DNA of 64,000 bases from Kryptolebias marmoratus. Taxonomy: Eukaryota > Chordata > Actinopteri > Cyprinodontiformes > Rivulidae. The notes under the pieces are model-generated. The model was not told the DNA's origin. It did not search any database and saw only the letters and a list, made by a program, of their open reading frames with translations. The stretch's first letter is position 1, and every line of letters begins with the position of its first letter. Positions 1 to 11,142 of this stretch are shown here, in pieces. The position numbers and the translations under genes were made by a program. Location of the stretch: assembly GCF_001649575.2 (NCBI RefSeq), contig NC_051444.1:20781983-20845982 (forward strand), given 5' to 3'.

Positions 1-1130
1 GGAAAAATCATCAATATATAATATAATAAAAAAGTAATGTGATGTGCAAATAATGTCAACCGTTTCCAATACAAAAAAAATCCTGCATACTTCATTTTAG
101 TCAGTTGAACAGTCATGTCTGGCAGGGTTATAGGACTCGTTCACATTATGGTAATACCACATCCTCTGGGTAGCTAGTTCGTTAGGGCCAATTTGTTGCT
201 TGTCCCTGTCTTTTGCTTTGTCCTTCCGTCCCTTCCCCAATCCTGTCCTCAGGTTCATCTCGACATGGACCCTCTGCTTCCTAATAATGTTCTTTTTGAC
301 CATTTGCCAAATCAGACATCATTTTGCTGAAATATTGGAGCAATTCTAATTTGTCAGAGGAGGCAAAGGTGTGTGTGTGTGTGTGTAAGTGTATATGTGT
401 GTGGACATTGCTTGGTTCATTGAAGGGGTGGGATTCTGTGACATTAAGTGATTGAAAGTAGATTTGGATGGCACACTGGGGCTGGGTGAAGAGGGAAATA
501 CAGTAACAGGACATTATTTCTCTGTAGTCCAAGCCCATACTGACACTCTCCACCTCACCTCCCTTCTCTCTCTTTCTGTCTTCCGGCACTATTCCCTTGC
601 TGCGGGTGGTCACCAGAGACCAGACTGGTACTGATTTATTCCCCCTCTCTCCTGTCCTCTGCCTGACTGCCTCTGCAATGGAGAAATTTCCTTTCTCCCT
701 TTTTTCTCTTCTCGGCAGCAGCATTAGAAGCCAAGGAAAGCAGAATGAGAATAGGAGGCCCAACATTAGAACATCTACTACCCTAATACACTGTCTGACT
801 CTGTCTGCTCCTTCACTGCATCTTTCCTCTTCCAACAATGTCTTCATCAGGGGAGATCTGTATGCAGCAGATATGCAGCCACATTTATAGGCCTGGAATA
901 AGATATAATTTCAGTAATATTTGTCCTGGTATAAAATTAGATGCGTATTTTGGCGTAAAACATTAACAAATTTGATGGAATGTAATTCATGTAGTTCTTT
1001 TGAAAGTTGGTGTTTTAATACCTTGTGAATACAAAATGCTTTCACACATTCTTCCTAATGGTTATAGCGCAAGGCATCATACCTACTCACTAGCTATTAT
1101 CCACCACTATCTGTTCATTGTGGAATGTCA
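1..1130. other. Non-coding spacer with a short GT repeat
   Basis: No gene is supported here. The stretch is AT-rich, with a (GT)9 run at 369-386 and a pyrimidine-rich patch around 548-710. The open frames in this region are overlapping shadows on both strands and carry no recognisable domain. I see no splice-site pair or promoter that decides anything. Confidence 0.7.
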
Positions 1131-1146
1131 TCAGTTCTTGTAGTAA

Positions 1147-1195
1147 AAACAAACAAACAAACAAACAAACAAACAAACAAACAAACAAACAAACA
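1147..1195. repeat. (AAAC)n microsatellite
   Basis: About twelve uninterrupted AAAC units, followed directly by an A-run and a short AT run (1201-1213). The open frames across it exist only because the tetranucleotide contains no stop in some frames. An A-rich tetranucleotide of this kind can begin as the tail of a retroposon, but no retroposon body is recognisable next to it. Confidence 0.95.
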
Positions 1196-1799
1196 AAAAA
1201 AATATATATATATTGGCCAAGAAAAATTGCTAATCAATTCGTAATCTGGAATACAATAGCATTGGATAAAACACGACACAAAGTCAAATTTGTTTTGCTT
1301 TTGACTAGTTTTAGGATTATACCTGAAAGAAGATCCCCCTAGCTTGTTAAAAAAAGATTGAGTTTGCAATTGAATTTAAAATGTTGCATCAGGATAAATG
1401 TAAATTTGGTTGTGTTTTTTAAGTGGTTAGATTGTTAAGTCAATAGTTTTAGATGTTTTCATTTCTTTCAAATGTCTTACCAAATAGTATAGCAAATTAG
1501 CTATTGGCTATAAGTTCTTAATGCAAAGCAATATTTGATATCTAAGTATGTTTTTTATTTATTGTCCTAGTTTAAATAAAACTAAGTTATACTGAAAATA
1601 CTGGGAGTAGAATCATAATCTCACTTCCACTCCAGAAATGACTTGGGGGGTCTCTTCTAGCTAGTTGGAAAATTTAGACATATTGTTTTGCTTGTGGTAC
1701 AAAAAATATGATTAAAGACTTCTGTTAGAAATCGAGTACTCAAGATTTTGTGTCAATAAAATTAACACACAATGAAGAAGAGTTTCATATTATGAATCA
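1196..1799. other. AT-rich non-coding spacer
   Basis: Low-complexity AT-rich sequence with no open frame of interest, no recognised repeat and no RNA gene. It ends where similarity to the Rex3 retrotransposon remnant begins. Confidence 0.6.
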
Positions 1800-2885
1800 G
1801 CTCATTCTACACCACAACAGACTGGAGCCCTAATCCATCTCCTGCTCAGTCCTACTATCACTCATGAACTCTCTACAAGATAGCTGAATTTGTTCACTTA
1901 AACTAAAGACTCACACCTGAACCGGATATAATGTTCCACCTTTTTCAGTTGAGAGCCATGATCTCAGACTACCAGATGCTGACTCTGCTGACAACCTAGC
2001 CACTTCACACTGGGCTGCAAACTGCCTTAGTACGTGTTCAAGGTCATGGCTTGAAGATGCTAACAAAATCACATCATCTGCAAAAAGCAGCGATGAGACC
2101 CACAAACCAGTCACTCTCCTCTTTACAATTGTGTCTTGAGAACCTGTCCATAAACATCCCAACAGGATCGGAAACAAGGGGTAGTACTTGTGGAATCCAA
2201 CTTGCACTGGGAATGAGCTTGGTTTTATGATGAAAATACAGACACAAGTCTTGCTTTGGTTTTACAGGGACCGGATACCTCTTAAAAGTGACTATGCACC
2301 ATGGACTACTGCAGAATACCTTGGAAACACAGTCACAAGCCTTCTCCAAATCTAAGAAAATTCATGTCCACAGGACAGTCAAACTCCCATGACTCTCATA
2401 GTAACTGTGCAAGGGTTAAGATCTAGTCCACTCATGGCCCAAATGAAAGCCACAGAGTTCCTCCTGAATTCAAGGTTCACCAATTGGAGCCTCCCTTCCA
2501 GCACCCTAGAGAACACCTTCCAAAGGAGGATAAGAACTGTGATCCCTTGATAATTAAAACACATTCTCAAGTTTGTCATTATAAAGATAGGGACCAACTC
2601 ACTGGATTGCCAGATGTTGTTCCGGTCCTCCATGCAACATTAAAGAGGCATGTCAACAACAACAACTCCACAACTTCCAAATGATTCAGGATCTTAGGGC
2701 AAACCTTGTTCAGTCCTGGCACCCTGTCACTGAGAAGCTTTTTAACTACCTTAGCAACATCTACCAAGATAATAGACTCACCTATAGTCCTCAACCGTTG
2801 CCTCCTCAAAGGTGGACAAGTAGACCATATTAAGGAGGTTCTCAAAGTGTTTCTTTTATCTTTCAAAAATATCACAACAATATCA
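1800..2885 (-). mobile_element. Decayed Rex3 (RTE-clade) non-LTR retrotransposon, reverse transcriptase part
   Basis: Reading the minus strand from 2885 down to 1800 recovers, in order but in shifting frames, pieces of a teleost Rex3-type reverse transcriptase. The pieces are a VVKKLLS segment followed by a degenerate APGVDEIRPE-like block, an AWR...WQSSELVPIF block, NYQGITVLILLWKVFSRVLE (matching the family's NYRGITLLSLPGKVYSRVLE), a LEKACD block (LEKAYDRV in the family), a degraded RQGCPLSP region, MDRFSRHN, and the catalytic-site box LLFADDVILLASS at about 2065-2095. Beyond it, CpG-poor remnants of the post-RT region continue to about 1800. At least four frameshifts or stops separate these blocks and no endonuclease domain is present, so this is a dead 5'-truncated copy. 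The clade call comes from remembered conserved blocks of teleost Rex3 and is firm for a non-LTR reverse transcriptase, slightly less so for the exact family. Confidence 0.88.
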
Positions 2886-4118
2886 TTTTAATTATTATTT
2901 TTTCCTATTGCTGACATTACAACACATTAATGAGGGGATTTAATCATCTCATTAGTTTTGTGGTCTATGCACATCCTACAAAAAAATAAAAAATGCATAC
3001 TTCTCCTTCCATCCTTTTTTTGCTTCATAGGCTATTGTCTTTGGACACTCCTTTTTAGAAGCTGGCACTCACAAATTATTGATTTTCATTTAGACAACTT
3101 AATGTTCACAGATAATTCACAGCCCCTCAATCATGGGCACTCCATTCCCTTATTGTCCTTTGCCATCATACTTCTTCTTTTATCCTCTTTCTTTCTCTGC
3201 TTAGAGATTAATTTTTACTCAAGCAGTTCCCAAAAAGGGACAAATAAATGGAGAGTGGGCACTGTGTTGATCAATCAGGTGAACTAAAACACACAGGCAA
3301 GCAGTGCAAATAGATTTCCCACCAACAGTTTTCCTTTTCCAACCCAACATTCCATTACCTCTTGGTAGCTAGCCAGTCAAACAGGGATAAAAATTGCACA
3401 CCAAACATCATATGTTAGGGATGATTTGTTGAGCAGGAAGCTTGACAATTCAAAGACTTACACCACTCATGCTTGTGCCTGAAATCAGGCCTGTTATGGC
3501 GGCTGCACGTCTATAAAGATTGTTCATCTAGTGGAAAACAGCTACCTAGGCAGGAACAAAGAGAATGATGCAGAAAGTGTTGTAAATACTCAAGAAGATA
3601 TATGGGACTGGATGACCTGAGGACTGTAGATTTGTGAGCATGATGAATCCAAGGAAATGGTCTCAGTGAAGGGTATTTTATAGGGTATACAGGGATTATT
3701 CTTGTTAAACCAAAGATCAACATGTCATGATCGAACATTATTTCACAGTGAAAATACAATCGGCAAAGCAGTCAGCTTTATAAAAAGTGAAATGAAAAGA
3801 ATCTTAATCTACAACTTTAAGAAGGAGATAGGAGTGATGTTCTTAAAAGCATATTTGTTATGCGATGTGGCTCTGCTAAAAGCTATTAAAAAAGAGTTGA
3901 GCTAAACATAAGTAAGAGTGAACTGAATACATATGTTGAAGCAGAAAACAAGCAAAAACAATCTGTATGCAACAGAAATGTCAAAAGGACTGATTTTCTT
4001 GAAGAACAGTTCATGCTACCTTTGTTTTTGTCAGATAAAGCTTGCCAAGCGACCACCAGTATTACTTGAAATGCTTTGGTTAAATGAGGGTGTGCAGATA
4101 TTTTACTGTGGATACTTA
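2886..4118. other. Non-coding spacer
   Basis: AT-rich sequence between the Rex3 remnant and a poly-C run. Two open frames of about 100 codons (around 2958-3287 and 3886-4203) show no domain; the second runs through the homopolymer. Nothing else is supported. Confidence 0.55.
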
Positions 4119-4136
4119 NCCCCCCCCCCCCCCCCC
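4119..4136. repeat. Poly-C run with an undetermined base
   Basis: One N at 4119 followed by 17 C residues. The uncalled base beside a long homopolymer suggests that the true length is not resolved in this assembly. Confidence 0.9.
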
Positions 4137-5243
4137 GATGAACATACAACAAGCATGGGTAATCATATAAATGCCCAACTGTACAAAGTATGCCACAAAC
4201 CACCTATATGAGGGCTCCATAGAATCCTGCTAGTTCACTTTCTTTACTTTGTAAAGTCCCATGCCCCCACCAAACACCCCTCCCCTCGGCCTCTTTTCAG
4301 GCTGTTTCTTTCATCTTTCTTCCAGCTGTCCCCTGAGGTGAAGGACACTTGCAGATGAAAGAATGAAAGGAGACGAGTCATAGTGAGGACAGCTCTTGCT
4401 ACGCACAGGCCAGCACACCATACACTGGCTGACTGGCCACTACTTAGTAGGATCAAACTGCATGCACACGCACACACTCACACACACACACACACACAAA
4501 GTTCTGTTCTGTCACCTTTGGTTCCGTCACCCTTCAATGCCATCATCTCCAGGGAATGTTAAATGAGTCAAACTGGCAGCAGAGGGAGAAAGGGCTTGAC
4601 GGAGACGAACATCAAGGAAGCTCTGGCACTGACTGAGAACTAAAGGACGTTGTGGGCATAAGACTTTGACATGAGCCTAACATGACAAGCCCTGGTACTT
4701 TTGCATTTGCTAAAAGGTTCAGACTGGACACATCAAAACAAGAAATTGAGAAGGCTGAGATGTGCAATAGAGATGATAGATTTGAAGGATTACTTCCAGA
4801 TAGTTATTTTTGACAGACAGGTGGGTTAGAAGGACATTTCTTATGGCCCCACTGAAGAAGTACATATGTCTAAAGATGACTTAATTCAAGAATATATGAA
4901 TTGCAGCTATAGTAGCAATCCAAATTCCTGTCCAGACAAATAAGCACATACATGTGTTTTTTGTTTGCTCAGAAGTCTATACCTGATCATCCCAATCCTC
5001 TTATATTTATTTCCTATCATGGAAGAAATGCTGAACTTTTGCCAATTTGGCTAAACTGCTCTCCCTGAAATCTACACTGGACCTGCTCACCGTTCCCTAT
5101 TCTGAACCCTAAATAGTTGGTAATTGGCTATTAGAACTTGCTACCTTTAGTTTTACTTTTATTTGTACAAGCAAGCTCCCTGAGACAAACGTGAACCTAT
5201 TTTGAAAATAAACCAGACATTGTTCCAACACTTGAAATACTTG
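4137..5243. other. Non-coding spacer with a CA repeat
   Basis: Contains an interrupted CA-rich run at about 4463-4498. The rest is ordinary AT-rich sequence with no gene, RNA or recognised mobile element. Confidence 0.55.
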
Positions 5244-5400
5244 GACCCATCTACACTACACATGATATCTTTTTTACATGTATATTTACCTTCACCATTT
5301 ATAAAAATAATATGTCTAAGCATAATAAAAATGCTGAAAACCTGCTAAAAAAGATGCCAAAATAGAATAAAAAAATCTCTACTTTAAAAAGCTATTTAAA
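5244..5400 (+). repeat. Diverged copy of dispersed AT-rich repeat family A (head part)
   Basis: This stretch shares an ordered series of blocks with 20060-20275. A CCCATCTACACTACAC block (5246-5261) corresponds to 20064-20079, and an ATAATAAAAATGCTGAAAACC block (about 5322-5343) corresponds to 20134-20154, with similar spacing of about 70-76 bases. The opening (a short block containing ACACTACA) resembles the ends of non-autonomous hAT-like elements in fish, but I see no complete terminal inverted repeat. The tail part found in other copies is not recognisable here. Confidence 0.5.
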
Positions 5401-5911
5401 AAATATCTCAGTTTTTCTCACTAAATGCTCTGTTTCAATGTGGGCAAGAGGTGCAAATGCTGCAGAAAATGTATGTTTTTAAAAATATTTGGAGTCCTAG
5501 ATGTGGATGGTGCTATGACTGTGTTTGGCTTTTGATTCTTTTTCAAAATGACCTTCTTTTCTTGCATGTCCTGAACACAGTCTGGTATCAGGGACAAGGG
5601 CGCTGAGGACTTCAAAGTTTATTCTTATCGCAGAAAGCAGGAACCTGAGTTAGCTTTTACCACCAATGTAATAAAGTCAAAACATCTGTATCTGAGTAAA
5701 CATTGTATGAGCATTTGTGTTTGTGGTATGTATTATTTAGCCTAACATTTTCTTTCATACCCTAATGCCAGATGGCAGCAAAGTACAAACTTTCAAATTT
5801 AAGGTTTTATATAACAAAACACAATATCTGGTCCATACCAGCTCTTAAAATGACGTTAATACAACTTCAAATTAACCACACTTACCTTGTTTTTCTATTT
5901 CTTATTTTTTA

Positions 5912-5912
<1 letters not shown>
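5401..5912. other. AT-rich non-coding spacer
   Basis: No recognised feature. Open frames are short and AT-biased. Confidence 0.55.
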
Positions 5913-5961
<49 letters not shown>

Positions 5962-5972
5962 GTAGTAGTAGT
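5913..5972. repeat. (TTA)n microsatellite grading into (AGT)n
   Basis: About fifteen TTA/ATT units followed by four AGT units (5960-5972). It generates poly-Ile and poly-Ser runs in the overlapping open frames of both strands, which are therefore not genes. Confidence 0.95.
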
Positions 5973-6309
5973 ATTTCTCTGAGTGTTGCACAGTCTGATC
6001 TTAGTATGAATTTGCTGGGATGTCCATTCCTGGGGAGATTGGCAGTTGTCTTGAATGTTTTCAACTTGTGAATAATCTTCATAATTACCTTACAACCCCT
6101 CTTGGATTGATCGACAGGAAAAATGACTTGAATAAGATCACACCTCATGTTTTTTGTTATTGAGTTAACAATACCAACAATGACATAACTAGACATTGTG
6201 TGGGCAAAAACAACAACAACAAACAAACAAAATAAAACTTCATTTGTGTTTGTGGCAACCAATTACTCTAAATAAATTTATGCACATGTTTTGACCATGT
6301 GAATTAGCA

Positions 6310-7250
6310 AACACACAATGCCCGAGAGAGCAACCAAGCTCTTTTCCATCTCTTCCTGGGTGAACTCGAGGTGTTTCTAAACAAGGGAGGAACTATAATC
6401 TCTCCAACAAGTTCTAGGTCTGCCTTGGGGTTTCCTGCCAATGAGACATACCCAGAAAGTAGGAGGCATCCTAAACCACTTCATATGACTCCTTTCAGTG
6501 TGGCGAAGCAGCAGCTGTACTTCGAGCAAAGTAACTGAGCCCATCAACCCTACAAAATAAGCTAATTTCAGCTGTTTGTATCTGCAATCTTGCTATTTTG
6601 GTCATAATCCATATCTCATGACCATAGGTAAGGTTTAGAACATAGATGGACCACTAAATTATGATGTTCACTTTTCAGCTCTTTATTTATTTTATTTATT
6701 TATTGCCACAACAGACCAGAACAATGCATTACTGCATTACTCATTACTGAGACAAAGCCACAATCCATTGGTCAATCTCCCATTCCATCCTACCACCACT
6801 TTTGAACAATACACAAAAGTACTTGACTTCCTGCACTTGAAGCAGACTCACCCCAACCCAAAGTGAGCATTCCACCATTTTCCAGTTGAAAAACATAATC
6901 TCAGGCTTAAAGCAGCTGAGTCTCATTCCTGCCACTCCACAGTCATCTGCAAACTGCCCCAGTGCACGCTGAAACTCATGGCGTGAAGACACGAACACAA
7001 ATTAATAATTTGCAAAACACAAAAAGGAGACTCTTAGGTTACCAACCACACCCTTATCTCAGGGGCTGCACCTTGATATTGTGCCCATGAACATCACAAG
7101 CAAGATCAGAGACAAGGGGCTGCCTTGGCAGAGTCCAACTCTTGCACTGGGAACAATCTCAGCTTAATACAGAAAAATTGGACACAACTCTTGTTTTGTT
7201 TATAAAGGGACTGGATGGCTCACAAAAGTAACCATGACACTCTGTACTCC
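6310..7250 (-). mobile_element. Decayed Rex3 (RTE-clade) retrotransposon, RT C-terminal half and 3' region
   Basis: On the minus strand, 7250 to 6950 holds a degraded RQGCPLSP...FVMF-like region. The frame at 6998-6744 reads ALGQFADDCGVAGMRLS, then VECSLWVGVSLLQVQEVKYF and GRMEWEIDQWIVA, matching the family's ALGRFAAECEAAGMRIS, VECPLRVGGE, QVKEFKYLGVLF and GKMEREIDRRIGAA blocks. The region 6660-6310 continues with the typical Rex3 3' coding part, including a block corresponding to LTYGHELW near 6600-6640 and a GGAGGCATCC...CACTTCATATGACTCC stretch near 6461-6490. Stops and shifts interrupt it. It overlaps the first copy in family coordinates around the catalytic box, so the two are separate insertions and not one split element. 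Confidence 0.87.
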
Positions 7251-10021
7251 CATTGCATGTGAAACCCAAACATAATTCCTAATGTTATACATTTAAAAAT
7301 TGTGTTTGCTATTTAGGTAGTGCAGTGTTGTATCTTATTAATGCAATTCCATTTGCAAAAACAAAAAAGAAAAATCCAATTGTTTGCACACAAAGTCAAG
7401 ATACTATTGGATGCCCCATACATCCACACACAGAGACACCCACATACAAATAGATGGCCAGGTAGGGAATCAGACAAGCTAAGCCTTTGCATTCCCAGCA
7501 CGACAGAATTAAGACTGAGTGCTAACAGACACTCCCAGTTTAACCACATTACTCTTAAAAAATGTTACACAAACCAGAGACATCTCTGACAGCGCAACAT
7601 TATCCCCCCAGTTACAATTAATTACCCACACGTCCTCCCCATGCATCCCATTTACATATCTTAACAAAGGCGGCGGAATCTGCCAGGTGGGGAAACACAG
7701 GTTAGTTAGGCATGCCAGGGAGCATGCTGACTCGTGCGTGTGTGCGTGTGTGTAGGTGTGTACGTGTGTGTGTATGAATCTATATGTGTAACACTCATGC
7801 TGAGATGTGACTGATAAAAGAAAACAAATTCATACAGATTAGGCACTGATATCAGGCTAAGACACATAGAAAATGTCTTCTCTCCAAAACTTCTGCTTTC
7901 TTTTCACTTCAGCTGTACGTACAAATATGTGTGTTTCTGCAAATGCGAGTTGACATTTAAGTGCTGCTGCCAACAGCCTTTGTCTTTGTGTGTGTTTTCT
8001 TTTTCTTGCTCCTTTCTTCTCCATTATTTTTACCTCTTGTTTCCCTCTGTCTCTCATTTATAATAGGGAGAGGGAGGCTTGAGATAAAAGAGGCGAGCAG
8101 GGAGACAGAGTGAGCGGTCACACTGTGTGATGCTATCTGCTATCCACAACGCATTGCAAGTGGACGCCTGACATGTTCTATACATCTTTCCACTCTGGCG
8201 CTCATTAAACAAATGCCCGTTGATATATGGCCCTCAAGAAATGAATTTTTACCTCTGTGTATGGGGGCTAGCTCTCTCTCAGTCCTTGCTCCCTCTGTGA
8301 TCTCCTGGGTCCATGTAAAAATACACAAACACTACTAAACATGCTGCACACAAACACACACACACATAAAATCCAAAAACAGAGATAACAAATGTAGCCA
8401 TGAACACACTCACCATGTACACACTTGTTATTTCACCCCACAGGGCAGCTGGGGCTGTGTTTGCTGCTATCTGCTGGGCATGACTAGTTACCTATGAGAG
8501 CTGGCTGCATGCATTGAAGCAGATATGATTACTCCGATAGCTTTGAGTCCGTAGGTATAACAACAGACACTCCAATTCATTTGCTATAACCAAAGTCTCT
8601 CCCATTGGTTGTCTAATGCTCCACTTTTCCATGACTTTAGATAAGGAATTGTTAGATTTCAGACAGATTTATTATCCTTGTTACCTTCTGTACCTTTATC
8701 CCTGTTAGAGATGTTGGGGCCTTAACTTGGTGAAACTCAATTTTCTTCCTCCACCTTTTATTTAGAGTGCAGTTTACAGAGCGTTTTTGGGTTGACATCA
8801 ATCATCATGACCTGGATCTCTGGCATACATCACAGAAAGTACGGCTTGTCTAGTAAACAGTAACATATTCATGAAAACAAAACAAAACAAAACAAAAAAA
8901 CAACTATTCAAAAGATGGTGTGCTGTGAAAATAATTCCTATCTTATTCTTATTGTTTTTTTAGGAACAGTCTCTATATTTGACAAGCCTGAATTACAAGG
9001 GCTCAAAACTTTTATTAACTATTCTGGTTTTAGCTTTCTTCATTTCACACAAGTACCATTTTAGTAAGTTACAAAGAAAAAAAAATATTGAAATCAAATA
9101 GGTTTTTTAATGCTTTACGTTTTGTATCCTTACCAATCATCAGGGATAAATTGCCCTATGGATAACTGAATATATTTAGAGAATATATCCTCAAAACAAC
9201 CAAATATAATTGTTTTTCTTCTTCTGTTTGTGGTAATATTCACTGTTTCTGTTGATGGTTTTCTTTAATGTCACCTTTTGATTGGGAGTATTTAGATAGT
9301 TCATGATGTTAGCATGCACAACCTGTATGGTCACAAAAGTTTGACCATGGTGGTGAACCTTCCTGAACAGAAATAGACAAAAAAATATATATAAAAGTCC
9401 ATTATACATTTTATCAGACACCTACTGTTTAATAACGTTCATAGTTGATTTTGAATTAAGAAAAGTGTTTATGTATTTTTTTTGCTTTTCCTATTTATCT
9501 GGCTCAAGCATTGTTTAAAAAACGCTGGTAGCTTATTCAGAGAAGATATAAACACATAGTTTTGTGAAAGTTAATAACATGTCTGCAGAAAAATAAATCT
9601 GTTTTTCTGTGAAACAGGTCTTGCCAAACTTTTATTGTAGTTATGAGAAAAAAATAAACAAAACAAAAAATAAAAACATAAACAAAAACAACTTTAATTT
9701 TTAGAATATTAAAAATAAAAATAAAACATTCCTCAACAGTGTAAGACTAGAAGTGTAGGAGAAACTTAAGATGTTGTTTAACACTACATACATATTTATA
9801 GTGTTCATGTCTACTTTAACTTAAATGGAATGACTGTGCCAGGGTAACCTCCTTGTGTTTTCAATAATACATAATCATTTTCATTAATAATTTAATTTTC
9901 TAATTTCCTTTCATAGATGGGTACATACATTTTTTTTCCAAACCTGGCATCAACAAGTCACTGTGCAAAAATGTTTTGGTTTGTTAAATAGAAACTACAT
10001 TTTTTTTTGTCTTTTTTTGGT
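7251..10021. other. Non-coding spacer, 2.8 kb
   Basis: AT-rich with short GT-rich runs near 7737-7774, a CA-rich patch at 8349-8366, an AAAAC run near 8876-8897 and A-rich runs near 9640-9725. Two opposed open frames at 7313-7589 are mutual shadows. Nothing recognisable as a gene, RNA gene or mobile element. Confidence 0.5.
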
Positions 10022-10045
10022 GTTGTTGTTGTGTGTGTGTGTGTG
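10022..10045. repeat. (GTT)n(GT)n compound microsatellite
   Basis: A few GTT units pass into about eight GT units, and the run abuts a perfect 13-bp hairpin at 10044-10074. Confidence 0.9.
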
Positions 10046-10074
10046 CATATATCATGCGTATCATGATATATGCA
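10044..10074. other. Perfect 13-bp inverted repeat (hairpin)
   Basis: TGCATATATCATG (10044-10056) is followed by the 5-base loop CGTAT and then its exact reverse complement CATGATATATGCA (10062-10074). It borders the GT microsatellite. It may be a cruciform-prone site; no function is implied by the sequence alone. Confidence 0.9.
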
Positions 10075-10905
10075 TTTTAAAACCTCCGGATTTCTGGTAA
10101 AACATAAAATGCATTGACTTTTTATAACAATTAAACAGTCTTCTCTATTATGTAAGTTTTCTTTATGTTCTCATAAGATCAAAACAGTTAATTTCCTCTT
10201 GTAACCTTTTTGTCCTGACATTTTTTAATATTAATGTAAAATTGATGTGGTGCATGTATACTCAGTAAGCATAAAAAGTGAAATGGCAGCCAAAAGATTA
10301 TCCTCAATACTAAAATAAATTCATTCTTCCTTCTGCTCCAGACTGGACAGCTGAGAGTTAGTAGGCAAGCCTTAGCCCAGTTTGCCCTTGCATGCATTTG
10401 TTCAGTGACTGGTTGCTCTCATTAAAGCTTGCTAATGCACTTGTAAAACAGTCAGCAGAAACGATAGATCACTGCATGTGGCAGAAACAAGGTGTGTGTA
10501 TAACAAGGAGGAGGAGGTGCGCAAAAGATGGGGAAAAAGTAAGTGTTTGTGTGTCTATGTGTGCGGGGGTGTTCTATGAGAGGGAGGGCAGAAGTATCAG
10601 GGAAAAAAAAATAGGGATGGGATGAGAGAGACAGGTAGAAAAGAAAGAGGGCATGGGAAAGAGAGTGAGAGGAGGAGAGCGAGGTGGTATTGGGCGGAGG
10701 TGGATGCTGGTCAGTGGAGATGTCGGTGGCCCATTAATCTTGGCCTCTTCCTGCCTAGTTATTGTGTATTTCTTTTGGCCAGAGATTGATTGTAGCAGGG
10801 GAAGATGAATTTGCCCGTGGACCTTCTTTTCTCTCTTACACTCTTTTTTTTTTTTTTCTAACTTCAGATGCTCGGCCAAGGTGATAATGCTCTCTGTCTC
10901 CATAA
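10075..10905. other. Non-coding spacer with a purine-rich block
   Basis: The part from about 10500 to 10690 is strongly G+A-rich on the plus strand. It is followed by a T-run at about 10847-10857 and a C-rich run at 10906-10929. The open frame of 109 codons on the minus strand is a translation of the polypyrimidine strand and is not credible as a gene. Confidence 0.55.
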
Positions 10906-10978
10906 CCCCCCCTCCCCACCCCCCACCCCGTGTTTTTCCCTTTCATTTATTTTAGATTACAATCATCATCTATTGCAG

Positions 10979-11086
10979 GTTGCAGAAAATGTGTTTGTAT
11001 GGCCAAAAGAAATGGAGATCAAAGGTCTGGACGCCACCGCCTGGGGGCTGGACAATGACCCAGATGGACCAAATGTTAAGGCAGGG
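10979..11086 (+). other. Candidate internal exon (weak)
   Basis: A pyrimidine-rich stretch with C and T runs precedes TATTGCAG (acceptor AG at 10977-10978), and GCAGGG is followed by GTAGTT (donor GT at 11087-11088). The enclosed 108 bases are 36 codons with no stop in the frame that starts at 10979. They begin VAENVFVWPKEMEIKGLDAT, are clearly more GC-rich than the flanks and have protein-like composition. I do not recognise the peptide, the donor is only moderate, and a C-run with a CA microsatellite follows immediately. It could equally be a conserved non-coding block or chance. Confidence 0.22.
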
Positions 11087-11105
11087 GTAGTTCCTAGCAT
11101 GTGCA

Positions 11106-11142
11106 CCCCCCCCCCCCCTCCACACACACACACACACACACA
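11106..11142. repeat. Poly-C / (CA)n compound microsatellite
   Basis: Thirteen C, one T, then about eleven CA units. The same C-run plus CA-run arrangement recurs at 25323-25370. Confidence 0.93.

Noticed and set aside
10574..10903. 109-codon minus-strand frame rich in Pro, Ser and Leu
   Set aside because: It is the complement of a G+A-rich block and T/C-rich runs; no domain and no start context.
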